64,000 nucleotides of DNA from positions 96,215-160,214 of the forward strand of contig JASBTQ010000007.1 in assembly GCA_030148335.1 (NCBI GenBank), read 5' to 3'. This DNA is from Allomuricauda sp. GTDB lineage: Bacteria; Bacteroidota; Bacteroidia; Flavobacteriales; Flavobacteriaceae. The notes beneath the pieces are model-generated. The model was not told the origin of the DNA. It did no database searches and saw only the letters and a list, made by a program, of their open reading frames with translations. The first letter of the stretch is position 1, and every line of letters begins with the position of its first letter. Below, piece after piece: positions 27,175 through 36,149 of the stretch. Position numbers and translations under genes: made by a program.

Positions 27175-27421
27175 CACAAGGGTGATCGATCACTATCTCC
27201 ATGGGGGGCCTTCCTTTGCGGATAAGCTCTTGTTTGAAGCAAGGCTTGCCGTGGACCCTGTATTGAAAAGCGACTTTCATTTCCAGAAAAAAACACACCG
27301 ATTGCTAAAAATGTACCATCGGGAGAAACTAAGGGAAGAACTGGAAACCCTACATCAGGAACTGTTCAACGATCCCGATAAATTAAGTTTCCGGCAGCGC
27401 ATATCCCAACTATTCAAATAA
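27155..27421 (+). CDS. small soluble anti-sigma-like protein
   Basis: An 88-residue protein whose start overlaps the end of the sigma factor gene by 20 bp. The first 45 residues (VIDHYLHGGPSFADKLLFEARLAVDPVLKSDF) look like the N-terminal sigma-binding helices of FecR/ZAS anti-sigma factors, where a YL-G-L-...FE-RL--D-- pattern is typical. Unlike those, there is no membrane segment and no periplasmic domain; the rest is a charged helix (KMYHREKLREELETLHQEL). I infer a soluble anti-sigma factor. The ClpP-like gene starts 8 bp after it, suggesting the protease could remove it. No domain name can be given with certainty. Confidence 0.6.
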   Translation: MMTSRNNTRVIDHYLHGGPSFADKLLFEARLAVDPVLKSDFHFQKKTHRLLKMYHREKLREELETLHQELFNDPDKLSFRQRISQLFK

Positions 27422-27429
27422 GCGAAGTT

Positions 27430-28077
27430 ATGGTAGAAGCGAATGTGATACCCATGGTCCTGGACAATTCAGGGAACGGTGAACGGGCTTTCGATATTTA
27501 CAGCCTCTTGCTCAAGGAGCGGATTGTCTTTCTCAATGGGGCCATAAACCAATCCGTTGCGAGTGTGGTGGTGGCCCAATTGTTATATTTGAACAGTGTT
27601 GACCAGCACAAGCCGATCAATCTGTACATCCAAAGTCCGGGAGGCGAGGTCTATGCCGGTTTCGCCATTTACGACACCATGAAAATGCTTTCTGCCCCGG
27701 TATCGACTTACTCGATCGGGTTCACGGGCAGTATGGGCACCTTTCTGTTGAGTGGCGGGGAGAAGGGCAAACGATTCGCCCTCCCCCATGCCACCATCCA
27801 TATGCATCCAACCGGAGGGGGTGCCAAAGGGTACACGGAAGATGTGCGGATTGCGACCCATGAACAGGAACGGTTACAGACCCAGTTGTTTTATTTAATG
27901 GGGAAGCATACGGGGCATTCTTGGGAAGAGATTGAAGATTTCTTTTTAAGGGACAAATACCTAAATGCCCAAGAAGCCAAAAACTATGGCATAGTGGATG
28001 AAGTCCTTGGCGATGCAAGTGACATTGTCCTGTTGAACAAGGTAAGACCAGAGGTCAACCTTATGCGCAACGAATAA
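27430..28077 (+). CDS. ClpP-like serine protease subunit (paralogue)
   Basis: A 215-residue ClpP-family protein. Aligned by eye to E. coli ClpP, the triad is kept with the same spacing: Ser101 (FTGSMGTFLL), His126 (ATIHMHPTGG) and Asp175 (RDKYLNAQEA). The classic IHQP is shortened by one residue to HMHP, and the helix after it is changed (GGGAKGYTEDVRIATHEQERL), so it is not the housekeeping ClpP. No ClpX or trigger-factor gene is near. It ends a three-gene unit with a sigma factor and a small anti-sigma-like protein. A role in turning over one of these is an inference from the linkage. There is no signal peptide, so it acts in the cytoplasm. Confidence 0.88.
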   Translation: MVEANVIPMVLDNSGNGERAFDIYSLLLKERIVFLNGAINQSVASVVVAQLLYLNSVDQHKPINLYIQSPGGEVYAGFAIYDTMKMLSAPVSTYSIGFTGSMGTFLLSGGEKGKRFALPHATIHMHPTGGGAKGYTEDVRIATHEQERLQTQLFYLMGKHTGHSWEEIEDFFLRDKYLNAQEAKNYGIVDEVLGDASDIVLLNKVRPEVNLMRNE

Positions 28078-28147
28078 ATTTGTACCCCTTTGACCTTGGC
28101 AGGCCTGTTTTGTAAAAGCCACAACATACGTAATCTCCTCTCCCTGC

Positions 28148-28193
28148 ATGAGGGATTGCAGCGAAAAGCCCGGTCACCAGGGGGGACATGCCC
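28148..28193. repeat. REP-like intergenic repeat, copy 2
   Basis: ATGAGGGATTGCAGCGAAAA followed by GCCCGG and ATGCCC: second copy of the element at 26445-26495, lying downstream of the ClpP-like gene. The rest of the gap 28078-28330 between converging genes shows no ORF. Confidence 0.5.
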
Positions 28194-28330
28194 AAGAAAA
28201 AGAACATCGCTCGGAACGAAAGGCTTTACCACCTTTCCGGTCCCACACCATATTCTAGAAAGGCGACTTGTTTCGATGAAACATATCATTAAACTTGAAA
28301 CTATTTAAGTTCCAGCCCAAAGGCCTTATC

Positions 28331-29623
28331 CTAATTTGCATTGACCGATTTGTTCAAACGGTACACAAAAACATAATAGGCAGCCCCTAACAAAAACAAC
28401 CATCCACAACTGATGACGATGATCCCTGTAATTGAGGTATGGTAACGCCCCACCAATTGCACATACATGCTGACCATCATACCTCCATAGATGCCCCAAT
28501 TAATGAATTTCCATTTACCCAATACGGGTTTATCCTTCTTTTTCCTGTGTTGGGCCTTTCGTTTTAAGGTGATCCATATTCCGGTCAGCACCAGTGATGA
28601 AATCCCCAAACCCATAAAAAACCAAATGATCTTTGTAGTCAGTCCCCCCCAATACCCAAAGTGAAGGGGGTCGGCAATATCGTTCACCCACATGGTAGTG
28701 CTTATGGTCTTGGCGTCCTGTACCCCTACCACCTTATAGGTATAGGGGTCGACATACACCCTGTTGGCCCGTTGTCGGACCAAGGGGACATCGGAGTTCC
28801 CCCTCACATACACAGGGCTATGATGATCATTGGGGATGTTCATGTCCTCGGCCCTAAAGTGGGGAATGACCCTTTGGGCCACCTCGGCGACCCTGTCGTA
28901 GTCAATATCATAGGCGAGGTCAATGCTATCCGCATTGGCAGCGATGTGCTCCAGTTTGGGCAGTTTGGGGTTGACCTTTGTTCCCACATCGGCCATATTG
29001 GTGCGTTCCACAAAATACCATATCCCGGTGATCGAAAACAGGATGGAGAACGGGATGGACCACAGTCCCACCAGCCTATGGAGACTTCTGAAAAAGACCA
29101 ATGGCCCTTTTTTTGTTTCAAGAACAAAAAGCTTTCTCCACCATTTTTTATAGAAGCACAAGGCGGTCAAAAAGGAAATCAGCAGAAGAAAGGCAAAGCT
29201 CAATACGACGAAATAGCCGAATTGATAAAAAGGCATGAACAAAAAATAGTGTAGATCCCTAAAAAAGCGTTGAAAGGTGAGGTTGGCATTCCCTTGTATC
29301 TCGCCTGTATATGGATTTGCAAAGACATAGGTCAACCTGCCGTGATCCGTCACATAGATAATGTCGCACAAATAAGGCTCCTCCGTGCGCATCCAATAGG
29401 ATACCTGCCCTTTGGGATATTTCTTTTTGAGATTGGCAAGAATGGTATTTCTTTGGGCAAACTCCTTTTGGGGCTTGGCCCTGACCTCTGAAATAAAGAG
29501 CCAATCCATCTCATGGCTCAGGGTTGCCATAGTACCAGAAAAGCATACTATAAAAAATAGTATGCTCAACTGGGTACCGATCCATCCATGGATCTTAAAT
29601 AACTTTTTCTTTGACAGTTTCAA
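28331..29623 (-). CDS. PepSY-associated TM protein (siderophore-iron reductase-like)
   Basis: A 430-residue inner-membrane protein with the PepSY_TM layout: helix 1 near the N-terminus (IHGWIGTQLSILFFIVCFSGTMATLS), a periplasmic region, helix 2 (FVVLSFAFLLLISFLTALCFY), helix 3 (LVGLWSIPFSILFSITGIWYFVE) and C-terminal helices (IIWFFMGLGISSLVLTGIWITL and two more). Conserved His residues in HRLVGL and LHFGYWGG are in the expected heme/iron-handling places. It lies 2 bp after the TonB siderophore receptor, so both are one operon; family members reduce or release siderophore-bound iron at the inner membrane (inference for this one). Confidence 0.87.
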   Translation of the reverse strand: MKLSKKKLFKIHGWIGTQLSILFFIVCFSGTMATLSHEMDWLFISEVRAKPQKEFAQRNTILANLKKKYPKGQVSYWMRTEEPYLCDIIYVTDHGRLTYVFANPYTGEIQGNANLTFQRFFRDLHYFLFMPFYQFGYFVVLSFAFLLLISFLTALCFYKKWWRKLFVLETKKGPLVFFRSLHRLVGLWSIPFSILFSITGIWYFVERTNMADVGTKVNPKLPKLEHIAANADSIDLAYDIDYDRVAEVAQRVIPHFRAEDMNIPNDHHSPVYVRGNSDVPLVRQRANRVYVDPYTYKVVGVQDAKTISTTMWVNDIADPLHFGYWGGLTTKIIWFFMGLGISSLVLTGIWITLKRKAQHRKKKDKPVLGKWKFINWGIYGGMMVSMYVQLVGRYHTSITGIIVISCGWLFLLGAAYYVFVYRLNKSVNAN

Positions 29624-29625
29624 GG

Positions 29626-32094
29626 CTAGAACGTATAAGAGACGGTTGCCATCATATTCCGGGGCCTCCCGGGGAAGGCACGCAAAAAGTCATACCCCCC
29701 TACCCAATGGGTCTTGTCAAACACGTTGTTAAAGTTCAATTGGATCTGGAATTTGTCCACTTGGTAGTAAATGGCGGCATTCACCAATCCATAACTTGGA
29801 AATACAGGGATCAAGTCCGGACTTCTTACGATGGAACCGTTCCGTTCCCCTACGTAGTCGTACCCAAGTCCAAAGCCCAGACCGTTAAGATCGCCCCGGT
29901 CTATGATATACTTGGTCCAAAAGTTAAAGGTGTTCCTAGGGGCATTGGGTTTCTGTTTTCCGAAAATGGCGATTGTGGATCCGTCGGCTTCGGTAAAATA
30001 GGCATGGTTGAAGGCATAGTTCATGATTACACTCCAGTTGGGCATGATCTGCCCATACACATCGACTTCCACTCCTTCCGATTTTTCCTCACCGATCTGT
30101 TGCAAGAGATCGGCGTTGCTAGAATCATTGGCGTTGTACAAAGCGCCCTTCTGGTTGAGGGTATATAGGGCCAAGGTAGTGCTCAACCGTTTGTTGAACC
30201 ACTCGGATTTTACCCCGACTTCCCACAATTCACTGGTCAATGGATCAAAGGGCCCTCCAGCTTCAGGATTGCTTATTTCGGTGGCCGTTTGCGGTTGGTA
30301 GCCCTTTACCCAGGTACCGTATAGGTTGATATTGGGCGTAGCCTTGTACACCATCCCGATCCTTGGCAGAAAGCTATCCTGCCTGATCTTTTCCTCATTG
30401 GCGGTATCGTAATTTAGGTAATCGGTAAAGTCGTCATACCGCAGGCCCACCAAAAGATTGAACTTGTTGTAGCTGAACTGGTTCTGTAGGTAAATTCCAT
30501 TGCCCGTCTGCCTGTACCGGTCATAGTTCCGAATGGCATACACATAATTGCTCATGTCCCGCAGGGCATTTCCGTTCGTGGAGGTCAGATCAAAGGGCGC
30601 CACATTGGCTACAGGGTTCCCTTCATCGTCCAGGACATAGGCATCGCTATTGGCAACATTGAAGGAATTGGTCGCTGTACCGTTCTGCAAAAGATAGGCG
30701 TTGGCCTCCAATTGTGAGCCTCCGGGGCCAAGTTCCTGTTGGAAATAATCGTAGCCCACCAAAAGTTTGTTCTTGATCTCACCAAGGTCAAAATCAAAAT
30801 TGAGGTAATTGGTAAAGTTTTGATTGTTCCACGAGCGTTTCCGGATAAAGACCCTCATGGCCACTTGGGTAATATCATATGAGCCGTCGCCCAGCGCCAA
30901 AAAATCATTGGCCGTCCTGTGCTCCAACAGGTCCTCATCGTAACTGGAATTAAGGTAGGAGCTGTTAAAGCTTATGTTTTCGGTGAACTTGTGTTGAAAG
31001 GACAGGGTCACATTGAGGTTTTGCTCATTCAAGTAATCATTTTCGGCACTCAACGAAGTGGTGATCGGCGTCGAGTACAGATCCCCATCGCCAAAAACCG
31101 CCTGCCCTCGATCCAAGCGTCCCTTACTGTCCTGATAGACCACATCAAAGTTCAAACGGGTCCTTTGGCTCGGGATAAAGGAAAAGGAAGGGGCGACGAC
31201 AATATTCTTGTTGAATTGCAGGTCCCTAAAACCATCCGTGTTCTGATACCCGATGTTCAACCGGTACAACAGCTTATGGTCCTTGGTCATCGGGCCGGTA
31301 AAGTCGGTCAGCAACCGAAACGTATTAAAACTCCCCATACTGGCACTTATGGATTGTTTGGTCGTCTCCAAGGGCTTTTTGGTCACCGTGTTGATGGTCC
31401 CTCCGGGAGAGGCATTTCCAAACAGGGCCGATGCAGGCCCTTTTATGACTTCCACACGTTCCACATGGGGAATGATCTGTTGGCTCCAAAAACTGGTCAT
31501 CATCCGGGAACCGTTCAAAAGAATACTGTTATTTTGCTGGCCCTGGACCCGAAAACCTCGGATGGTCAAATCGTTGTAAAATGAAAATTGGTTGACACCA
31601 CTGACATTCTTGACCACATCATTGACCGTGAAGGCCGCTTGGTCCAAAATGACTTCTTTGGTCACATAGCTTACCGCTTGTGGCACATCGACCAATCTGG
31701 TAGCTGACTTGGTAGCTACAAACGAGGTCGTGTTTTTATAGTTCCGTTCCTTCCGCCCAATGATCTCGACCCCTTGCAATTGTGTGGCCGATTCACTTAA
31801 GGTAAAATCCAATGTCATGGGGGTTCCCTCCTTTACCGTGATCGGGTTCTCGATGGTTTCATAGCCAATATACGAAGCTTGTACAATGTACTTGCCAGGA
31901 ACAATACGGCTAAGCTCATAAGTACCATTGTCATCCGTGACCGTACCTATATTCGAGTTCAATAGGATGACATTGGCATTGGCAATCGGGGTTCCTGAAT
32001 CGGAAAGCACCTTTCCTTGAATGGAGGTGGTTTGACCAAAGGTCGTGCTGAATACTCCAAGTACAACGAAGTAAAGCAAGTGGATTTTATGCAT
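29626..32094 (-). CDS. TonB-dependent siderophore receptor
   Basis: An 822-residue outer-membrane receptor. A signal peptide (MHKIHLLYFVVLGVFSTTFGQ) is followed by a carboxypeptidase-like beta domain (IQGKVLSDSGTPIANANVILL...DDNGTYEL, about residues 25-105), the plug (ATRLVDVPQAVSYVTKEVI, VERVEVIKGPASALFGNASPGGTINTVTKKP) and a 22-strand barrel ending in AFPGRPRNMMATVSYTF. The plug wording is that of ferrichrome/FhuA-type siderophore receptors. It precedes a PepSY_TM gene by 2 bp. A 19-bp imperfect palindrome upstream could be an iron-regulator site. Confidence 0.92.
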   Translation of the reverse strand: MHKIHLLYFVVLGVFSTTFGQTTSIQGKVLSDSGTPIANANVILLNSNIGTVTDDNGTYELSRIVPGKYIVQASYIGYETIENPITVKEGTPMTLDFTLSESATQLQGVEIIGRKERNYKNTTSFVATKSATRLVDVPQAVSYVTKEVILDQAAFTVNDVVKNVSGVNQFSFYNDLTIRGFRVQGQQNNSILLNGSRMMTSFWSQQIIPHVERVEVIKGPASALFGNASPGGTINTVTKKPLETTKQSISASMGSFNTFRLLTDFTGPMTKDHKLLYRLNIGYQNTDGFRDLQFNKNIVVAPSFSFIPSQRTRLNFDVVYQDSKGRLDRGQAVFGDGDLYSTPITTSLSAENDYLNEQNLNVTLSFQHKFTENISFNSSYLNSSYDEDLLEHRTANDFLALGDGSYDITQVAMRVFIRKRSWNNQNFTNYLNFDFDLGEIKNKLLVGYDYFQQELGPGGSQLEANAYLLQNGTATNSFNVANSDAYVLDDEGNPVANVAPFDLTSTNGNALRDMSNYVYAIRNYDRYRQTGNGIYLQNQFSYNKFNLLVGLRYDDFTDYLNYDTANEEKIRQDSFLPRIGMVYKATPNINLYGTWVKGYQPQTATEISNPEAGGPFDPLTSELWEVGVKSEWFNKRLSTTLALYTLNQKGALYNANDSSNADLLQQIGEEKSEGVEVDVYGQIMPNWSVIMNYAFNHAYFTEADGSTIAIFGKQKPNAPRNTFNFWTKYIIDRGDLNGLGFGLGYDYVGERNGSIVRSPDLIPVFPSYGLVNAAIYYQVDKFQIQLNFNNVFDKTHWVGGYDFLRAFPGRPRNMMATVSYTF

Positions 32095-32102
32095 CTTAAT
32101 TT

Positions 32103-32121
32103 ATTTAAAATAGTTCTAAAT
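32103..32121 (-). promoter_or_regulatory. possible iron-regulator palindrome before the siderophore receptor
   Basis: ATTTAAAATAGTTCTAAAT is a 19-bp inverted repeat with two mismatched pairs around its centre, 9 bp upstream of the receptor ATG (32094). Size and place suit a Fur-type site, but the AT-rich sequence makes chance likely. Confidence 0.3.
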
Positions 32122-32742
32122 AGCGAGGGCGAATTTAAAATGAACTATTTTTTAACACAACTTTTAATTGGATTAATTTTAAATAAAAGATAGACATTGT
32201 TTTTATGTACTGATTATCTGATGGTTGAAAAATGTTAAAATTGTTTCGAAGGGTACGGTACGGGGCTTATCCCTCCAAGCTGTCCATAGCGGTTCCCGTA
32301 TAGAGGTATACCTCCAGTCCTTGGCCCTAATAAGTCCATATATGGATGGGGTGGATAATGGCAACAACTAAAAACAGATAAATTGAAGCACCTTACCATT
32401 TGTTATAATTACATCTGGATCAATCCCTTGTCTGTAGTTTTAACATGCTCGCCTTTTTTCGGTGCAGGTGACAGGTCATCAACGACCTTTGCGCTGGAAT
32501 GTCGGGGGTATTGGTCCAAATAAGCGAAGAAATCTTTCTATACCCCCTCTATCCGCTCCATCCAGTTGCGAAAGTGGGATTGATGGTTTTTGGATCATTT
32601 GTGGTTCTTATTCAATCATAAAGGAGAAAATCCAAACCCCAAAAGCAAAGTCTGACCTCCAATTTTGACAGTTTCACCCCAATGGACCATTATCTGTTTG
32701 GTCACTGATCTAATATTGTTTCAAAATTTAAAAATCTACACC
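32122..32742. other. 620-bp spacer between divergent receptor and Spy-like genes; no gene seen
   Basis: No reading frame with family resemblance on either strand. It contains a 12-bp palindrome GAGGTATACCTC (32303-32314) that may be chance. The Spy-like gene starts at 32743 after an A-rich leader. Confidence 0.4.
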
Positions 32743-33096
32743 ATGAAAAAAATACTATTGGCAATTATGTTGTTCTCGTTCGCACTTGGTTTTTCATAGG
32801 ATGATGAGAAATACAAGGAACTCTTGGAAAAACAGATCGAGACCCTACAGTTGACAGGCGAAAAGAAAGGGGCCTTTATCGAGATCAGTGACAAGTACTA
32901 CGAAAAGATCAAGACCGTCCAAGAAAGTGAAGGCAGCAGAATGTCCAAGTTCAAAGCGCTTAAGGCCATCCAGGACGGTAAGAACGAAGAATTGAAACTG
33001 CTCTTGACCGAGGAAGAATTTGGGGCCTTCAAGGAACTCCAGAAGGAAAACCGTAGCATGCTCAAAGAACGCTACCAGCAAAAGAGCAAATCATAA
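32743..33096 (+). pseudogene. Spy/CpxP-like periplasmic protein gene interrupted by amber codon
   Basis: From ATG 32743 the frame encodes a good signal peptide (MKKILLAIMLFSFALGFS). It then meets TAG at 32797-32799, and continues in the same frame for 98 more codons (DDEKYKELLEKQIETLQL... to QQKSKS). Without the stop this would be a 117-residue exported helical protein with the LT-E--GAF...L-LLTEEEFGAF pattern of Spy/LTXXQ-like proteins. A single C-to-T change of a CAG (Gln) just at the cleavage site explains it. The remaining downstream frame from ATG 32824 lacks a signal peptide. It lies 80 bp before a LytS-type kinase, perhaps formerly its target or partner. Confidence 0.75.
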
Positions 33097-33176
33097 AGGG
33101 CCAAATCTCTCATTCACAATCCCTGGCTTTCCCGGTCAACCGTTGTGGATTGGGGAAGCCTTTGTACTTTTAAGAA

Positions 33177-34205
33177 ATGAAAATGATCGGAACAGAAAAA
33201 AGGGTATTGGTGTTGACCTCTGTCCTGGTGGCCATTACCTTGAACGTCCACAGGCTGTTCATACTGTTGCCGGGCGAAGCAAGGACCATAGGACTGCCTT
33301 GGGTGTTCAACGCCCCTGAACTGGCCTACCAGACCCTTTTCCAATTCGGTTTCTGCATTTTCTTTGGTTACCTGAACTTGGCCTGGCTCAATTGGAATGG
33401 GGAAAGGAGCAATAAACACTTGATCAAAAACCTACTCTCCAATGCCATTTTTTTTCTAGTGCTGTTGGCTTTGGGCTCAGCCTCCCAAAAGTTGTTGTTC
33501 CAAAACGTGACCAATGTAAGGCTCTTTCGCTTGGGGTACTTTTTTCGGTTGATCACCAGTTTGGGACTGATTGCCATTTTGGTCAAGATCGTTCTGCTCA
33601 ATAGGATCCAAAAACGAAAGGAGCAGGAGAACGAACAGTTGAAAACGGCCTATTTTGATGCAGAGATCAAAAACCTAAAGGCCCAGATCAACCCCCATTT
33701 TTTGTTCAATGCCCTGAGCAGTCTTTCTGCTTTGGTCAGGGAGAATCCAGCCAAGGCCCAAGACTATATCACCCACCTTTCCAAGGTGTTCCGGTATTCC
33801 CTTGGCAACCATCAAGAACAACTGATCGGGCTGGACAAAGAGTTGGAACTATTGGACTCGAATATCCAATTGTTGAAAATGAGGTTTGAGGAAGCCCTTC
33901 AAGTGCATATCGATGTTCCCAACACCCAAGACATCCATTTGCCCCACATGTCGCTTCAACCTTTGTTGGAAAATGCGGTAAAGCACAATTTTGTTTCCAA
34001 GGAATTGCCTTTGCAAATCGATATTTTTCAGGAAAATGGGGCCCTGCATTTTAGGAACACCCTGAACGAGGCCAAATACCGGGAGCCCTCAACAGGTATT
34101 GGGCTATTGAATTTGAACGAGCGTTACCAGATCTTGATGGGCCATTCCATAGAAATTGAAAAGACCGAAACCCATTTTACCATTAAACTACCCTTAAACA
34201 CCTGA
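33177..34205 (+). CDS. LytS/YehU-type sensor histidine kinase
   Basis: A 342-residue kinase with four membrane segments in the first 140 residues (VLVLTSVLVAITLNVHRLFILL, TLFQFGFCIFFGYLNLAWL, NAIFFLVLLALGSASQ, FFRLITSLGLIAILVKIVLL). A short coiled coil follows, then the His_kinase domain (LKAQINPHFLFNALSSLSALV, His phospho-acceptor in NPHFLFN) and the ATPase N-box (LQPLLENAVKHN) with GIGLLNLNERY. It lies 4 bp before a LytTR response regulator, its clear partner. No sensor domain outside the membrane is seen, so the signal is probably in or near the membrane. Confidence 0.9.
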   Translation: MKMIGTEKRVLVLTSVLVAITLNVHRLFILLPGEARTIGLPWVFNAPELAYQTLFQFGFCIFFGYLNLAWLNWNGERSNKHLIKNLLSNAIFFLVLLALGSASQKLLFQNVTNVRLFRLGYFFRLITSLGLIAILVKIVLLNRIQKRKEQENEQLKTAYFDAEIKNLKAQINPHFLFNALSSLSALVRENPAKAQDYITHLSKVFRYSLGNHQEQLIGLDKELELLDSNIQLLKMRFEEALQVHIDVPNTQDIHLPHMSLQPLLENAVKHNFVSKELPLQIDIFQENGALHFRNTLNEAKYREPSTGIGLLNLNERYQILMGHSIEIEKTETHFTIKLPLNT

Positions 34206-34209
34206 CCAA

Positions 34210-34983
34210 ATGCCGATAAACATTGCCATCATTGAAGACGAACCGGCCATTGCCAGAAATTTGGAATTCATCCTGAAGGAACTTGAGCCCGAGATTCAGG
34301 TGTTGAACAAAATGGACAGTGTAAAAAGTTCGGTAGGATGGTTACAGGAAAATATGGATGACTGCCATTTGCTCTTTATGGACATTCGATTGACGGACGG
34401 ACTTTCGTTCGACATCTTCAAAACCATAAAACCCGCTGTACCCGTCATTTTCATTACGGCCTATGACCATTACGCCCTCGATGCCTTTAAAGTGAACGGA
34501 CTGGATTACATTCTAAAACCGTTTGAAAAGGGTGACGTGGCCAATGCCCTTCAAAAGTTCAGGGGTACCCGAGGCCATAAAATACCTGGAAACGACAAGA
34601 TCCAAGAATTGTTGAACTACCTCCAGACCAATGGGAACAAATCCTATCGGGAGGCCTATTTGGTCCATTTTCAAAATAAGTTGATTCCCTTGCCCGTAGA
34701 CAAGGTCCATTGGTTCTTTACCGAGCAAGAGGTGGTCTATGCCCATACCGCCGACGGAAAAAAATACATCATCGACTCAACCTTGGATAAAATAATGGCC
34801 GAAATCTCCCCAAAACGATTTTATCGGGCCAACCGCCAGTTCATAGTGCAGCGCTGGGCAGTCAGGGACATTGATTTCTATTTCAACGGGAGGTTGATCA
34901 TCAATGTGGAGCCTAAACCCCGTGAAAAAATTATCGTAAGCAAGGCCAAGGCTCCTGAGTTCAAGAATTGGCTGGATGAATGA
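34210..34983 (+). CDS. LytTR-family response regulator
   Basis: A 257-residue regulator. The receiver domain holds the acidic pair in IIEDEPAIARNLEF, the phospho-acceptor Asp in LLFMDIRLTDG (about residue 59) and the Lys in DYILKPFEKG. After a linker, a LytTR DNA-binding domain follows (about 150-255) with KVHWFFTEQEVVYAHTADGK and RFYRANRQFIVQ. It follows the sensor kinase by 4 bp. Its stop abuts that of the converging metalloprotease gene (TGATCA at 34981-34986). Confidence 0.9.
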   Translation: MPINIAIIEDEPAIARNLEFILKELEPEIQVLNKMDSVKSSVGWLQENMDDCHLLFMDIRLTDGLSFDIFKTIKPAVPVIFITAYDHYALDAFKVNGLDYILKPFEKGDVANALQKFRGTRGHKIPGNDKIQELLNYLQTNGNKSYREAYLVHFQNKLIPLPVDKVHWFFTEQEVVYAHTADGKKYIIDSTLDKIMAEISPKRFYRANRQFIVQRWAVRDIDFYFNGRLIINVEPKPREKIIVSKAKAPEFKNWLDE

Positions 34984-35922
34984 TCAATCCAAGGGTTCTT
35001 GCACCAAGATCGCAAGTTCCTTGCGCCTGGGACTGGTTTCCAAAACGGTGATCATACGTTCCGTTTGATCTTTGGTGAAAGTGTTCATACAACCATCATC
35101 CGTATAATCCATATAATTTTCGGTCATTTCCAATTCGGTACAGGTAATCTTATCCACTGGGCATCCAAAGCTGGGCTCAGCGGATAAAGGGGTATCCAAA
35201 CAATAATCATCATAGGTGCAGTCGCCATCCCCCCAAATATGTCTCAGCCCCAGCCAATGCCCCACCTCGTGTGTGGTGGTCCTTCCCAGATCATAAGGGG
35301 CAACTAGTCCTGGGAAATTCCCTTTTTGACTCGATCCAAAATACTTGTACCCGATGACGATCCCATCCGTGTTGTCAGGGCCACTGTCCACATTCAACCC
35401 AGGCAGACCGGACTCGTCCGGAAATTGGGCATAACCCAATAGGTCCCTACCGACAAACCCACCAAAATTTACGGTCCAGATGTTAAAATACTTTTCGGGA
35501 TCCCAAATGGTGAACGGTTTCAGGCTTGTCTCAATGGGATTCCTCAAAATGCCCTTGGGCCATTCGGAACGCCCTCCATCCACCCGATCAACGCCCGGTT
35601 CTTCCAAAATGGCACCATCGGGACCTTCGATGGTCAAGAAAAACTCGATGAAGGTGTCCGCACCGTCTTCATTTTTGTTGGACCCATTGGTCCCCGTCCT
35701 TCTCCTGAAATCCTCGTTGAGCACATCGATTTGTGATTGGATCTGGGCATAGCCAATGTTGGCCCCGGTTCCAATAGCCTCGCCATTGTGCACGACATGT
35801 ACCACAACGGGTATTCTATAAATGGTCCTGTATCCCGTTACATTCCCATTGAAATCTTCCGGATCGTTGGAACATGCGGACAGTATCAGCAATAAAAGTA
35901 TGGTTGCAAAAGGTCTTTTCAT
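34984..35922 (-). CDS. secreted M43-type zinc metalloprotease (lipoprotein)
   Basis: About 312 residues with a lipoprotein signal (MKRPFATILLLLILSACSND, Cys near residue 17). The zinc motif HEVGHWLGLRHIWG is followed by cysteines (DGDCTYDDYCLDTP, SFGCPVDKITCTE) and the Met-turn region ENYMDYTDDGCMNTFT; this is the pappalysin/cytophagalysin (M43) pattern. ATG 35922 is chosen because the longer frame from 36021 adds 33 non-signal residues and reads through the promoter. A short protein of this family, with no sorting domain, it is likely surface- or periplasm-anchored. Confidence 0.88.
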   Translation of the reverse strand: MKRPFATILLLLILSACSNDPEDFNGNVTGYRTIYRIPVVVHVVHNGEAIGTGANIGYAQIQSQIDVLNEDFRRRTGTNGSNKNEDGADTFIEFFLTIEGPDGAILEEPGVDRVDGGRSEWPKGILRNPIETSLKPFTIWDPEKYFNIWTVNFGGFVGRDLLGYAQFPDESGLPGLNVDSGPDNTDGIVIGYKYFGSSQKGNFPGLVAPYDLGRTTTHEVGHWLGLRHIWGDGDCTYDDYCLDTPLSAEPSFGCPVDKITCTELEMTENYMDYTDDGCMNTFTKDQTERMITVLETSPRRKELAILVQEPLD

Positions 35923-35938
35923 GATTGTTGTTTTGCAC

Positions 35939-35967
35939 CAAAAATATTTCCGATCATTTATGATCGG
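35939..35967 (-). promoter_or_regulatory. M43 protease promoter with perfect 8-2-8 inverted repeat
   Basis: On the minus strand TATTTTTG (35946-35939) is an exact TAnnTTTG box, 16 bp before the ATG at 35922. Three bases upstream of it lies CCGATCATTTATGATCGG (35950-35967), a perfect inverted repeat of 8-bp arms with a 2-bp spacer. A protein bound there would cover the core promoter. No -33 TTTG is found at the usual distance. Confidence 0.5.
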
Positions 35968-36149
35968 CCATGAAAAGCCCCTCCAAAGACAGCATTTGAT
36001 GGGCCAAGCTGAAAAATTCAAGGTTGAAACAAAACCACCTCCTCCCTTGAGGGGAATTTAAGAAAACTCAACGCCATTTTTTTCAGGCTCACCGACTTTG
36101 CCCCCTCACAACCACTCATTTCGAACCAACTTAGCTACAAAAAGAAACC

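Noticed and set aside
27793..27816. Loss of the catalytic His in the ClpP-like protein (HMHP instead of IHQP)
   Set aside because: Counting from the active Ser, His126 falls at the same distance (25 residues) as His122 from Ser97 in E. coli, and Asp175 at the same 49; only one residue after the His is missing, so the triad is intact.
32303..32314. Perfect 12-bp palindrome GAGGTATACCTC
   Set aside because: About 16 such palindromes are expected by chance in 64 kb, and it is far from both flanking starts.
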